The translations under genes were made by a program, and so were the position numbers. Shown in pieces: positions 52,712-61,651 of a stretch of 64,000 bases of DNA. Source of the stretch: Brevibacillus thermoruber 423 (GTDB taxonomy: Bacteria > Bacillota > Bacilli > Brevibacillales > Brevibacillaceae). The DNA is taken from NCBI RefSeq assembly GCF_000454065.1, contig NZ_ATNE01000001.1, forward strand, positions 436,501 to 500,500, in the 5' to 3' direction. A model generated the notes under the pieces. It did not search any database, was not told where the DNA came from, and worked only from the letters and a program-made list of their open reading frames with translations. The first letter of the stretch is position 1, and each line of letters opens with the position of its first letter.

Positions 52712-55225
52712 TCACGAACGGGGGCGGGTCCGGTTCGTCGGGAGCGCCTCCAGCGGATTGTCCGGCCAGTAGTGTTTGGGGTAACGCCCTTTCAAATCCT
52801 TCTTCACTTCAAAATAGGCGCTGCGCCAAAAGCTGGCCAGATCGCGCGTCACCTGCACGGGGCGGTGTGCCGGCGACAGCAGGTGGAGCGTCAGCGACAC
52901 CCTCCCCCTGGCAATCCGGGGCGTTTCCTTCAGCCCGAACATCTCCTGCAGCCGCACAGCCAGCACCGGAGCTTCTGGATCGCTGTAGTCGACGGGAATG
53001 CGCGAACCGCTGGGCACGACGATATGCGTCGGGGCGTACTCGTCCAGCTCGCGCCGCCGCTCCCAGGAGAGCATCCCGGCGAGGATGTCGGTCAAGGAGA
53101 GACGCTGCAGGTCGTCGCGGCTTTTCAATCCGTACAGGTGCGGCCCGAGCCAGTCAGGCAGCGAAGCCGCCAGCGCCTCCTCCGACACGTCCGGCCAGCC
53201 CTCCTCGTGCCGGCTCATGAACAACAGCCGCTGCCAAAACTGGCGGGCCTGCTTGGTCCACGGCAGGATCTCCAGCCCTTCTTCGGTGATCCCGCGAAGC
53301 AGCGCAGCCGCGGTCTCTTCCGGATCGGGATCGGCCAGGGGGACGTCTTTCAGCACCAGGGCCCCCAGCCGCTCCCGTTGTCTCGCCCGCACGGCCTGCG
53401 CCTCGCGATCCCAGTAGACGGTCGTCTCCGCCTCGATCTGGTCGGCGAAGTGCCGCTCCAGATCGGACACGTCCACCGGAGCAGCGAGATGCACGCGTCC
53501 TTCCGCCCCCAGATCGTCCAGTTCGGCTGCCACCAGCCAGGGAGCTTTGGCCAGCGGCTGCGGCCCCGCCAGCGCCGCCCCGCGGCCGTTGCGCAGAAGA
53601 AACCGTCCGCTGTCGCGCCTCCGCGCGATCCGGTCGGGGTAGGCGAACGCGAGCAAAAGCCCGCACGCGTCCACGTCGCCGCCGCTGTCGTCGGCAATCC
53701 CCGCCTCCCGCTTCCAGTGGTTCGCCTCGGCAAGAATCCGCCGGCACGCAGCCGCGTCCACCGTGTAACCGGGCGGTGCGGCATCGCCGGGCCGCCCTCC
53801 CGCCGCTGCCTGTCGCAGCGTCTCCACCCGCAGGCGCAGATCGGCGTCGGCCGGAGCATGACCGCTGCGCAAAACGTCCCGTTCACTCAGAATTGCCGCC
53901 AGTTCGCACGCCAATCCGCCCAAACCGAGCGGAATGGCCCGCAGGATCATGTGCGCGAGGCGGGGATGTAGACCGAGCTCCGCCATCCGCCGTCCGTGCG
54001 GGGTAATCGTCCCGCTTTTCTCCAGCGCGCCGAGCTGGACGAGCAGGTCGCGCGCCTGCGCAAGCGCGGCGGCCGGCGGCGGATCGAGCCAGCGCAGCTC
54101 CGCCGGGTCCACGACGCCCCAGGCAGCCAGTTCGAGCGCCAGCGGAGCCAGGTCCGATTCCAGAATCTCGGGCGTGTTTCGCACAGCCAGGTGCCGGTGC
54201 TCCTGTTCAGTCCACAGGCGGCGGCATACGCCGGGGCCGAGACGGCCTGCCCGGCCCCGCCGCTGCTCGGCCGACGCCTGCGACACCCGGATCGTTTCCA
54301 GCCGCGTCATGCCGGTTCGCGGCGAAAAGCGCGGCACCCGCGCCAGGCCGCTGTCAATCACCACCCGGACCCCTTCCACCGTCAGGCTGGTCTCGGCGAT
54401 GGAGGTCGCGAGGACAATTTTGCGCTCGCCCGGCCGTCCCGGCGCGATCGCCCGGTCCTGCGCCTCCTGCGGCAGATTCCCGTAGAGGGGGGCCACCCGG
54501 ACGGAGGCGCCCAAATCCAGTTCGGCGAGCCTTTCTTCCACCCTGCGGATCTCGCCCGCGCCCGGCAAAAAGACGAGGATGTCTCCCGATTCGGACGCGA
54601 GCGCTTCCTGAATCTGACGGACGACGACCGGCTCGACCGGTCCCTCCACCCGGCGGTCCAAATAGCGCGTCTCCACCGGATAGGCCCGCCCCTCGCTCGT
54701 CAGGACCGGCGCATCGCCCAACAGCGCGGCAACCGGCTCGGCGTCCAGCGTGGCGGACATGACCAGGATGCGCAGATCGTCGCGCAGCACGGACTGGGCC
54801 TCCAGGCACAGGGCCAATCCCAGGTCGGCGTGAAGGCTGCGCTCGTGAAATTCGTCAAAAATGACCAGTCCCGTGCCCTCCAGAGCCGGGTCGGCCTGCA
54901 GCATCCGCGTCAGCACGCCCTCGGTAATCACTTCGATGCGCGTGGCAGGACCGACCCGGGAATCCAGGCGCACCCGGTACCCCACGGTGTCTCCCACCTG
55001 TTCCCCCAGTGAGGCGGCCATGTAGCGGGCCGCCGCCCGCGCAGCCAGACGGCGCGGCTCCAGCATCAGAATGCGGCGTCCGGCCAGCCACGGCTCGTCG
55101 AGAAGCGCAAGCGGCACCCGGGTCGTCTTCCCCGCCCCGGGCGCAGCCACCAGCACCGCGCCGCTGCGGGTACGAAGCGCCTCTTTCAACGCCGGGATGA
55201 TCGAATCGACGGGCAATGTGTTCAT
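52712..55225 (-). CDS. hrpB: DEAH-family ATP-dependent helicase HrpB
   Basis: The 837-residue protein has helicase motifs in order: Walker A AAPGAGKTT near residue 28, DEFH near 125, SAT (VMSATLD) near 157, and QRRGRAGRLGPG near 320. These are followed by the helicase-associated domain and the HrpB-specific C-terminal domain (LDEYAPTHIVVPSGSRIPVDY). Its RNA or DNA role in bacteria is not settled. The ATG at 55225 begins a clean frame. Confidence 0.94.
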   Translation of the reverse strand: MNTLPVDSIIPALKEALRTRSGAVLVAAPGAGKTTRVPLALLDEPWLAGRRILMLEPRRLAARAAARYMAASLGEQVGDTVGYRVRLDSRVGPATRIEVITEGVLTRMLQADPALEGTGLVIFDEFHERSLHADLGLALCLEAQSVLRDDLRILVMSATLDAEPVAALLGDAPVLTSEGRAYPVETRYLDRRVEGPVEPVVVRQIQEALASESGDILVFLPGAGEIRRVEERLAELDLGASVRVAPLYGNLPQEAQDRAIAPGRPGERKIVLATSIAETSLTVEGVRVVIDSGLARVPRFSPRTGMTRLETIRVSQASAEQRRGRAGRLGPGVCRRLWTEQEHRHLAVRNTPEILESDLAPLALELAAWGVVDPAELRWLDPPPAAALAQARDLLVQLGALEKSGTITPHGRRMAELGLHPRLAHMILRAIPLGLGGLACELAAILSERDVLRSGHAPADADLRLRVETLRQAAAGGRPGDAAPPGYTVDAAACRRILAEANHWKREAGIADDSGGDVDACGLLLAFAYPDRIARRRDSGRFLLRNGRGAALAGPQPLAKAPWLVAAELDDLGAEGRVHLAAPVDVSDLERHFADQIEAETTVYWDREAQAVRARQRERLGALVLKDVPLADPDPEETAAALLRGITEEGLEILPWTKQARQFWQRLLFMSRHEEGWPDVSEEALAASLPDWLGPHLYGLKSRDDLQRLSLTDILAGMLSWERRRELDEYAPTHIVVPSGSRIPVDYSDPEAPVLAVRLQEMFGLKETPRIARGRVSLTLHLLSPAHRPVQVTRDLASFWRSAYFEVKKDLKGRYPKHYWPDNPLEALPTNRTRPRS

Positions 55226-55353
55226 GCGATCACCTCATGTTTGTTCCAGCCGCGAACATCCTGTTCTTCCTCTGCTATTATAGCCGCTTCGCAAGCGGCC
55301 GGCACGCGTTTTGACGCACACGGCGGGTGCGGGGGCCCGGCGGCCTGCAGCTG

Positions 55354-57705
55354 TCAGCTCTCCACGACGTAGGTATCGGGGGAAAGCGCGGTCACAAACG
55401 GGCTCACCTCGCCGACGGCATACAGGTGCAGTTCATGCATCGCCCGTGTACAAGCGGTGTAAAACAGCCTGCGTTCCGTCTCCCGCCCGTACTTCGCCCG
55501 AGACGCGTCGTAGATGAGCACCGCGTCGAATTCGACGCCTTTGGCCAGATAGGACGGGATGACGAGCACGCCCGGTTCGAAGGAGACCGTCTCCTTGCCG
55601 ATCAGGCGCACCGGCAGCCTGTCGCTGAGCGCCGCGTGCGCGTCCCGGCTTTCCCGGGCGGTTTTACAGATGACCGCAATCGTCCGGTGTCCCGCATCTT
55701 GAAGCGCGCGGATGCGGGCGGCGATCTTGTCGATCAGGTCGGTCGTGTCGGCGGCTTGCGTCAAGGTCGGCTTCACCCCGTCCCGGTTAAACGGCTGAAT
55801 TGCTTCGCCCCCGGCGATCAGCCCTCGGGTAAACTCGACGATTGGCCGCGTGGACCGGTAGCTCCGCGTCAGCACGATCGTCTCGGTCTGCCCGTCTTCG
55901 TACAGCGAAGCGAGCGGGGAAAAGTCCGTTTGCGCATCGACATGGGCGTATATCGCCTGGTTCAAGTCGCCGAGCACGGTCATTCTGCTGTGCGGGAACA
56001 GCCGCCGGATAAAGGCGAACTGAAACGGAGAGTAGTCCTGCGCCTCGTCGATAAACACGTGCCGGACCGACGTGTTGGTCTGAAACCCTTCAATCCGCTC
56101 CTTTACGTACAAATACGGCGTGGCGTCCTCCCAGAACAGCTCGGATCGGTCCAGCATCTCCACGGTCCGGGCGCAGATCTCCTCCCACTGCTGCGGCAAG
56201 GGGACGTCGTTCGCAAAACGAGACGCGTACCGCGGATCGGCGAACAACTGCCGGTAGACGGCCGGCATGTCGACAAATCCCAACTGCTTTACCCACCGGC
56301 GCAGCGGATCGAAGTGATCGTTGACGACCGTGGCGGCAAGCAGCTCCCGTTCGCGCTCAAAGTCGTCAAACGTCTCTTCGGTGAAGCGCTTTTGCCGCCG
56401 GAGCTTTTGATAGGCGCGGTAATACGCCTCCTGATCAAGCAGGTCGATTTCGTCTTCCACCCACGGTTGGGTTCGCTCCTGGCGCTCCCGCTTCCGCAGC
56501 TCCTCCAGCAGCCACTCCGCCGTCAGCCTCATCCGGTTGGGAAGGCGCAGCGAGGGATCGAGCGAGTAAAACTGCTCCCGGATTCGCTCGGCGTCTATCA
56601 GGGTCCGGCCGCGGAACGTCACATCCGCAAAGATCATCCCAGCCTGCCCGAGCGATTCCACGTAGCGCTCGATCACCTGCATGAACGCGGCGGACGCCTT
56701 GAAGCGGATTCCTTCCATGCGGGCGTCATACCCCGGTTCGTCCATGGCGGTGTAGGCGTATTCCATCTGCGCGAACGGATCTTCGATGCGAAACGTCTCC
56801 CCCAGCCTGTGCTCCACATACGCCTGAAACGTCGTCTGCTGCATGTTCTCCTCCCCCAGTTCGGGAAGGACGGTCGACACGTAGCTGTTAAACAGCGGAT
56901 TGGGGGAAAACAGCACGATCTGCTCCGCCCGCAGCGTTTCCCGGTACCGGTAGAGGAGATAGGCCACCCGCTGCAGGGCGGCCGACGTCTTGCCGCTTCC
57001 CGCCGCCCCCTGGACGACGAGCAGCCGGCTTCGCTCGTTGCGGATGATGCGGTTTTGTTCTTTTTGAATCGTGGCCACGATGCTTTTCATCTGCCCGTCC
57101 GCCTGTCTGCCCAGCACTTCCTGCAGCAGTTCGTCGCCGATGGTGACCCCCGTGTCAAACATGCTGCGAATCCGGCCGTCACGGATGATGTACTGCCGCT
57201 TCAGCTCCATCGTGCCGGCAATCGTGCCGCCGGGGGTCTCGTACTGCGCCGGTCCGGGCGGGTAGTCGTAGTACAGGCTGGACACCGGCGCCCGCCAATC
57301 GTAGACGAGAAACTGTTCGTCCCGTTCGTCGAGCAGGGAGGCGATTCCCAGGTAGATGCGCTCCGCTTCCCGCTCCCCGTCTTCAACAAAATCGATCCGC
57401 CCGAAATAGGGCGACTGTCTTAGCTTCCTCAACGTGTCAAGCTGCTTGCTCGCATGGCGGTGGCTGCGTTCCCGCTCCGACAGCACCTCTGCCTGCTGCT
57501 TGATGCTCGCGTACGTCTCCACCGCTTCCGTCGCATCGTCAACGTTGACCGTCACGTCGTCCCAGAAGTTTTTGCGGATCTCCACGATGTCCGCCCGCAC
57601 GTCGCTGACATGCTCCTGCAGACTGCCGATTTTCCGGTCAATCTCGCCGATGACACGTTCAACGCGCTCTTCTTCTTCCCGCCATTCTCTCTCCGTTACG
57701 CTCAT
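55354..57705 (-). CDS. helD: HelD-like UvrD-family helicase
   Basis: HelD releases RNA polymerase from stalled complexes. The 783-residue product has a long coiled-coil N-terminal arm (REWREEEERVERVIGEID...), Walker A QGAAGSGKTSAAL near residue 218, and the DEAQD motif. A later TRSYRSTRPI and the C-terminal VIPSYLAKGVEFDAVLIYDASR belong to the second helicase lobe. The start at 57705 follows AGAGGAGC at correct spacing. Confidence 0.9.
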   Translation of the reverse strand: MSVTEREWREEEERVERVIGEIDRKIGSLQEHVSDVRADIVEIRKNFWDDVTVNVDDATEAVETYASIKQQAEVLSERERSHRHASKQLDTLRKLRQSPYFGRIDFVEDGEREAERIYLGIASLLDERDEQFLVYDWRAPVSSLYYDYPPGPAQYETPGGTIAGTMELKRQYIIRDGRIRSMFDTGVTIGDELLQEVLGRQADGQMKSIVATIQKEQNRIIRNERSRLLVVQGAAGSGKTSAALQRVAYLLYRYRETLRAEQIVLFSPNPLFNSYVSTVLPELGEENMQQTTFQAYVEHRLGETFRIEDPFAQMEYAYTAMDEPGYDARMEGIRFKASAAFMQVIERYVESLGQAGMIFADVTFRGRTLIDAERIREQFYSLDPSLRLPNRMRLTAEWLLEELRKRERQERTQPWVEDEIDLLDQEAYYRAYQKLRRQKRFTEETFDDFERERELLAATVVNDHFDPLRRWVKQLGFVDMPAVYRQLFADPRYASRFANDVPLPQQWEEICARTVEMLDRSELFWEDATPYLYVKERIEGFQTNTSVRHVFIDEAQDYSPFQFAFIRRLFPHSRMTVLGDLNQAIYAHVDAQTDFSPLASLYEDGQTETIVLTRSYRSTRPIVEFTRGLIAGGEAIQPFNRDGVKPTLTQAADTTDLIDKIAARIRALQDAGHRTIAVICKTARESRDAHAALSDRLPVRLIGKETVSFEPGVLVIPSYLAKGVEFDAVLIYDASRAKYGRETERRLFYTACTRAMHELHLYAVGEVSPFVTALSPDTYVVES

Positions 57706-57746
57706 CGTATCGCTCCTCTTCAGCCAATTTTTTGGGACCACAGTGT

Positions 57747-57775
57747 TTGACAAACCGGATCGTTTGTGGTATGAT
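57747..57775 (+). promoter_or_regulatory. strong promoter with no obvious gene
   Basis: TTGACA (57747-57752), a 17-base spacer and TATGAT (57770-57775) lie on the plus strand, divergent to helD. The spacer contains the inverted repeat ACAAAC-GTTTGT, and ACCACA/TGTGGT flanks it. Confidence 0.75.
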
Positions 57776-57781
57776 TATATT

Positions 57782-57966
57782 GGGATATATTATTCAGTTT
57801 TTTAATTGGTAGTGACCACTCCTCATTCTAACACAGACGGATGCAAAACACAATGCGGTCGGCGCCGGAAGAACACGTCCGGTTCCACTCGCAGCGAAAA
57901 ACGAACGGAATAACGAACGGAATAGAGATAGACCAAACGGAGACGCGCGATTCGTCTCCGTTTTTT
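57782..57966 (+). ncRNA. candidate small RNA
   Basis: A consensus promoter at 57747 and a terminator at 57935-57966 (ACGGAGACG with CGTCTCCGT, then TTTTTT) bracket about 185 bases. The ATG at 57841 has no ribosome site and its frame runs through the terminator, so coding is unlikely. No known RNA family is recognised. Confidence 0.5.
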
Positions 57967-58155
57967 CGTGGATGCTGCCAATGATGGCGTTCCGGCCTTT
58001 TTTCCCTCAATTCTTTCGGAACGGCTGTAAATCTTCTATACTAATACCATAGATTTCCATGTAAGATCAAGAAAAATTCGAATACACTCTCCGATCATGG
58101 AGGAGGATCATGACGAACCCGTGAACGTATCACAGTTGCTCCTGATACGCACATC

Positions 58156-58359
58156 TTGAAAGCGACCGTCACATTGGGACTATGTTCGCCAGAGGTTTTA
58201 CGGGGGACCGCCGACGACCGGCAGGCGGTGGCTGACGCATGGGAAGCAGCCCTGCTCGGCAGTGGGTTGGCACCCATTGACGTGCATACACCCTTGTGGT
58301 TGTGGAGCCGCGCAGGGTTCCCATCACTTGCGGTCTTCAAAGCATCACGAAGCAGGTAA
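58156..58359 (+). pseudogene. short coding remnant of unknown gene
   Basis: A frame from a TTG at 58156 reads a protein-like stretch (DRQAVADAWEAALLGSGLAPIDVHTPLWLWSR, in two shorter parts) with no start or stop in natural context. It resembles a fragment of a larger conserved protein I cannot name. It ends 20 bases before the next gene. Confidence 0.3.
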
Positions 58360-58378
58360 ACGGGGAAGGGGGATTCGA

Positions 58379-58867
58379 TTGAGTACCGTGCTGCAAACAA
58401 GTGTACTTGCAGGTTTGCTGACCTTTTTGGCCATAGGGGGATTGCTTGCGAAGGTGCATTGGAAGTGGAAAGCGAACCCGTGGTTGGTTGGCATCATGGT
58501 TTTGCTGTTCAATGCTGCACTTTTTGGTGCTGTCTTACTTATATATTTCAACATGACACGTACTCTGTTTACATTTGTTCCTTATGCAGTGGTTCTAAGC
58601 ATCACCGTTTGGCTGTTCATTGGCGGACTCTGGCGAGGAACACAAAAAGAGCGTTTCATATTGGCGGCGATCGGAAGCAGTTTCTACTGGCTGTTATCCT
58701 GTTATGTTCTCTACAGAAGAATTACATTAAAACCCAGATATCCCGGTGATGATGTATTCATGGCTGCCCTTGGTCTCGACATTGCATTGCTCGTCACGGG
58801 AACTGCTGCTCTCTCCTGTACACTCATGTTGGGATGGCCCCGAAAGGACACTTACCAGAGCCATTGA
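58379..58867 (+). CDS. small multi-pass membrane protein (162 aa)
   Basis: The family is not recognised. A TTG at 58379 follows AAGGGGG at good spacing. The product has about five hydrophobic segments (GLLTFLAIGGLLA, PWLVGIMVLLFNAALFGAVLL, YAVVLSITVWLFIGGLW and others). GC content is visibly lower than in the flanking housekeeping genes. It converges with the DUF1906 gene and overlaps it by 16 bases. Confidence 0.6.
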   Translation: MSTVLQTSVLAGLLTFLAIGGLLAKVHWKWKANPWLVGIMVLLFNAALFGAVLLIYFNMTRTLFTFVPYAVVLSITVWLFIGGLWRGTQKERFILAAIGSSFYWLLSCYVLYRRITLKPRYPGDDVFMAALGLDIALLVTGTAALSCTLMLGWPRKDTYQSH

Positions 58868-59505
58868 AACAGCCTGCGGTTCATCAGATTGGTGTCGACC
58901 GGACATTCTCTCGCGTTTTCGCCATACTGCCATGCCCACACCTGTGCCGGACAGGGGGGACGTACGGGTGAATACGCCGGTGCTTGACGCGGGGACGATG
59001 GGCCCGGCGTAGGCTCCTGGCTCCACAGCACCGTTCGCGTTCTCACCTTTTCACTCTTTTCCTGCGCAAGACAATAGGCTCTGGAAAAGGCGGGTTGACT
59101 CGGGTCACAGTAAATCCCCGGACGATATCCCCCCTGATCGACGGCGTCAACCCAACCGCGGATCCACGCCTCATCCACCTGAAACCGTTTCTCTATGTTG
59201 GCAAACAGCATGGTTCCCTTGGGAATACCGAGCAGTTGAGCATAATACATGCTGTTTCTTGCAGCGATTCGCCCCTGGCCATAGCCGACCGCTTGGGTGA
59301 ATTTACTGTAAATTGGCAGGATCTTCACGCCGTTGCGATGAAGAAAAGATGCTTCCGCTCTCGTAAGTCCGTCCGCCGCATTGGGTACGGTTGCCAAATA
59401 CCTCCCCCAGTAGGCAGGATTGCCGAAGTTGCGAACCACACATTGATACAAATCGTTTCCCACTCGTGAAGCTGAATCTACTCCCCACAGCATTTGTTCC
59501 GGCAT
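58852..59505 (-). CDS. DUF1906 / glycoside-hydrolase-like TIM-barrel protein
   Basis: The 217-residue product has the Rv2525c-like glycoside-hydrolase fold: GVDSASRVG at residue 8, RYLATVPNAADGLTRAEASFL, GVKILPIYSKF, then GTMLFANIEKRF and GGYRPGIYCDPS. This family is predicted to cleave cell-wall or other glycans. No signal peptide is visible. The start at 59505 follows GTGAGGGGG. It lies in the accessory patch next to the toxin locus. Confidence 0.8.
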   Translation of the reverse strand: MPEQMLWGVDSASRVGNDLYQCVVRNFGNPAYWGRYLATVPNAADGLTRAEASFLHRNGVKILPIYSKFTQAVGYGQGRIAARNSMYYAQLLGIPKGTMLFANIEKRFQVDEAWIRGWVDAVDQGGYRPGIYCDPSQPAFSRAYCLAQEKSEKVRTRTVLWSQEPTPGPSSPRQAPAYSPVRPPCPAQVWAWQYGENARECPVDTNLMNRRLFQWLW

Positions 59506-59746
59506 GCGCGCTGGCCCCCTCACATTTTGTTCCCTCCATATATATGGGGGGAGCAGGGGGAACGACAAACACGTCATATCTGCTTTTATTCTCCAGTGAT
59601 TTGTGGTATCCTAAAAACTACAAAGCGCTGGGACGTTTCCCGTCTTGAACAATAACCAAGGCGTGGTTGACATTGTGGGGAGTATGTCACCATGCAGCCA
59701 AGCTCAAGGGTGATCGGCTGTTAATCTTCAGGGTTTTGTGGTATCT

Positions 59747-59901
59747 TAAACCCAGCAGCATTTGTGCACACTAAAAAAGACCAACAGCGCGGCAACGCTG
59801 TCGGTCTTGCACAATAGACGTTCCCCAAAAGGGGGCGGCTCAAGTTCATTTCGGAGTAGACCGCGCGAGATGTCAGCTCAAGGGCGGTCTATTTCTTTTT
59901 G
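59747..59901 (+). ncRNA. candidate antisense RNA antitoxin
   Basis: An extended -10 box (TTTGTGGTATCTT, 59735-59747) begins a plus-strand transcript that would end at a terminator (TAGACCGC with GCGGTCTA, 59857-59891, then TTTCTTTTT). The terminator overlaps the last codons of the minus-strand toxin gene, so the RNA pairs with the toxin mRNA 3' end, as in type I systems. Confidence 0.55.
59772..59809 (-). terminator. terminator of the toxin mRNA
   Basis: AAGACCgACAGCG and CGCTGTtGGTCTT form a stem followed by TTTTTT on the minus strand, 80 bases after the toxin stop codon. Confidence 0.85.
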
Positions 59902-59972
59902 AGGTAAGTCAGCAATGCGAGGATGAACATGCCGAACATGAACATCAGCGTCAATGCTTGATAAACCTCCAT
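59889..59972 (-). CDS. holin-like type I toxin (27 aa)
   Basis: The product starts MEVYQALTLMFMFGMF and ends with Leu-Lys-Lys-Lys; it is one hydrophobic helix with a basic tail, the pattern of the holin-like toxin family. GGGGG lies 8 bases before the ATG at 59972. That site can be hidden in a hairpin formed with CATCCCC just upstream (59976-60000), a typical brake on type I toxins. An extended -10 (TGTGGTAGAAT) ends at 60043. It is presumed to act on the membrane. Confidence 0.8.
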   Translation of the reverse strand: MEVYQALTLMFMFGMFILALLTYLKKK

Positions 59973-60042
59973 CAGCATCACCCCCTTTCATGAGGGGATG
60001 AGCCGACCACCCTTGAGGAGCCGATTCTATTGTGCAAGTAAC

Positions 60043-60053
60043 ATTCTACCACA
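60043..60053 (-). promoter_or_regulatory. toxin promoter (extended -10)
   Basis: TGTGGTAGAAT lies on the minus strand about 70 bases before the toxin start. No good -35 is visible, as expected for an extended -10 promoter. Confidence 0.45.
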
Positions 60054-60237
60054 GTTTGGTAAGATCTGCCTCAGTCTCCTGAACTGGGGCTTTTGCGCTT
60101 TCATAGAAGCAGTTTACGACAACTTTGTTTAATCCCGCACACCACAGCACACGCTGATAAGGCGCGTAGGAGCTGCCGCATTAGGAATACTGCCCTCCCG
60201 AACAGGAAGGGCATAGTTATTTTATGGAAAAATTTGT

Positions 60238-60543
60238 TCAATTTTGCGTAGTTTGTCCCCACATTGTTCCCAATTGACTTTGCAGCAGCCTATAAGACAG
60301 ATAATGTTGTTCATTGCCAATAACCGGAATTAGCCAACCTAGAAAATAGACAACACCCGGTGACCAATAAATACCATGATCCGTCGGATATGCTCCTGTT
60401 CTCGCAACGGATTCCGCAAATCTGGCGATATGAATGGAATCACCGAAAAGCTCGGCTGAATATCGCAAATTAAAATGAACGCGAATGGCTGCTGCGGCTG
60501 TCAGGATAGCTAAAATAACAAACATTTCAAGTTTTCTGCTCAA
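60238..60543 (-). pseudogene. truncated N-terminus of a polytopic glycosyltransferase
   Basis: A TTG at 60543 follows GAGGTGA. About 100 residues encode one membrane helix (MFVILAILTAAAAIRV), a soluble part with the family-39-like GDSIHIARFAESVARTG, and a second helix start (YFLGWLIPVIG). The frame then stops after TQN, where a complete protein would continue for 300 or more residues. It is probably broken by a deletion. Confidence 0.6.
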
Positions 60544-60605
60544 ATGAAATTCACCTCTTAACGTAGCACCTATTCCCTTTTCCGTTACGACATCCAATCG
60601 AATAA

Positions 60606-61040
60606 ATGGCATTACGCGCCACTATTGTCCATTTTCCTACCGCCAGTTGTTTAGACGCTTTAACCCAAAAAATGTTACGATTTCATTTTGATTGGGGATT
60701 TATTTGTATAAGGATTTTTATGAAGTATCAATTCCGTCTAAGGAATCTGTCCGGTACGATTACGGAACATGCCTGGATTGGACGGCTGCCAGTCACATGG
60801 CGAGATAGTTGAGGAACTGCTGCGTAACCTGGTAGAAGCAAAGCGCGGATGGTTAGATGTTAAGCTGGAACATGGCGATGCGATCCGATCCCGGAACCGC
60901 AAGAGGAGTACAGCGGCAAAATCAATCTGCGCTGCTACCTCCTTGATGGAATCAATCATAAATCCCTCAATTTTTTGTTTTAGACCCGTAATGATCTCGG
61001 GAAGAAGTTTTTTCGCAATGTTGAAGTCGTATGTTTCCAT
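60606..61040. pseudogene. mixed gene debris
   Basis: On the plus strand, GLDGCQSHGEIVEELL and NLVEAKRGWLDVKLEHGD (60769-60885) look like a fragment of one gene. On the minus strand, the N-terminus METYDFNIAKKLLPEIITGL (starting at 61040) looks like another, losing sense near 60905. The pieces abut with no complete frame. I see no inverted repeats that would define an insertion sequence. Confidence 0.35.
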
Positions 61041-61099
61041 TCGTCGATGCCACGTTTAATCTTTTGCTTACGATTAAAATTGATCGCCTTCTTGGCATA

Positions 61100-61127
61100 A
61101 GAAAAACCCTTGATTTCTCAAGGGTTC
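61100..61127 (-). terminator. terminator of tRNA-Ala
   Basis: AACCCTTGA and TCAAGGGTT form the stem with a 4-base loop, followed by TTTTTC on the minus strand. Confidence 0.9.
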
Positions 61128-61141
61128 TGGCGTTCGTTGTA

Positions 61142-61217
61142 TGGTGGAGCATAGCGGGTTCGAACCGCTGACCTCTACACTGCCAGTGTAGCGCTCTCCC
61201 AGCTGAGCTAATGCCCC
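61142..61217 (-). tRNA. tRNA-Ala (anticodon GGC)
   Basis: The 76-base cloverleaf includes an acceptor stem GGGGCAT/ATGCTCC with the G3:U70 pair that marks alanine tRNAs. D-loop AGCTCAGCTGGGAGAGC, anticodon stem CTACA-CTGGCAG-TGTAG with GGC, and T-loop GGTTCGAACC follow. CCA is encoded. Confidence 0.97.
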
Positions 61218-61265
61218 GTATCACGTTATCTTCTTCGGAACATCTCGTTCCTTACCACGAGATTG

Positions 61266-61295
61266 ATTATAGCACATGCCTTCTTCAAAGATCAA
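61266..61295 (-). promoter_or_regulatory. promoter of tRNA-Ala
   Basis: TTGATC (61290-61295), an 18-base spacer and TATAAT (61266-61271) precede the tRNA on the minus strand. Confidence 0.88.
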
Positions 61296-61651
61296 TAGGA
61301 TTTTAAAAAAATTTTTCACCCTGACGAAACGGAAAATGTTCTGCCCGAAACCCGTTGAACGACCTTCTGATACGCCTCCTCCTTCGCCGCTATAAATACC
61401 TGACCGTCACCTCTCCCCCGCCATCCACCCCCCCTGCATGCGCCCACCAAGCGTAACGGACCGGCCCGCTTATCCGTATATGTACATAGGAACACCGCTG
61501 CCCTGAAATCAACTCGCCATCATCCATTCATAGCGCGGCGGACTGCAGCACGAGCATAAGCACACCGCCCGAAAAAACGATGGGCAAGCGGATCGCGAAC
61601 ACCGAGCAACATCAATAAACGCTCAAAACCCCTGACAACCGGAGGAAACCC
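61296..61651. other. intergenic region, no feature recognised
   Basis: These 356 bases lie between the divergent tRNA-Ala and YdcF-like genes. I see no coding frame, repeat or clear promoter for the downstream gene. Confidence 0.4.

Noticed and set aside
57841..57981. Possible 46-codon ORF inside the candidate small RNA
   Set aside because: There is no ribosome site and the frame reads through the terminator hairpin.
60606..61040. Possible insertion sequence
   Set aside because: The fragments look like gene debris, but I found no terminal inverted repeats, target-site duplication or recognisable transposase catalytic motif.
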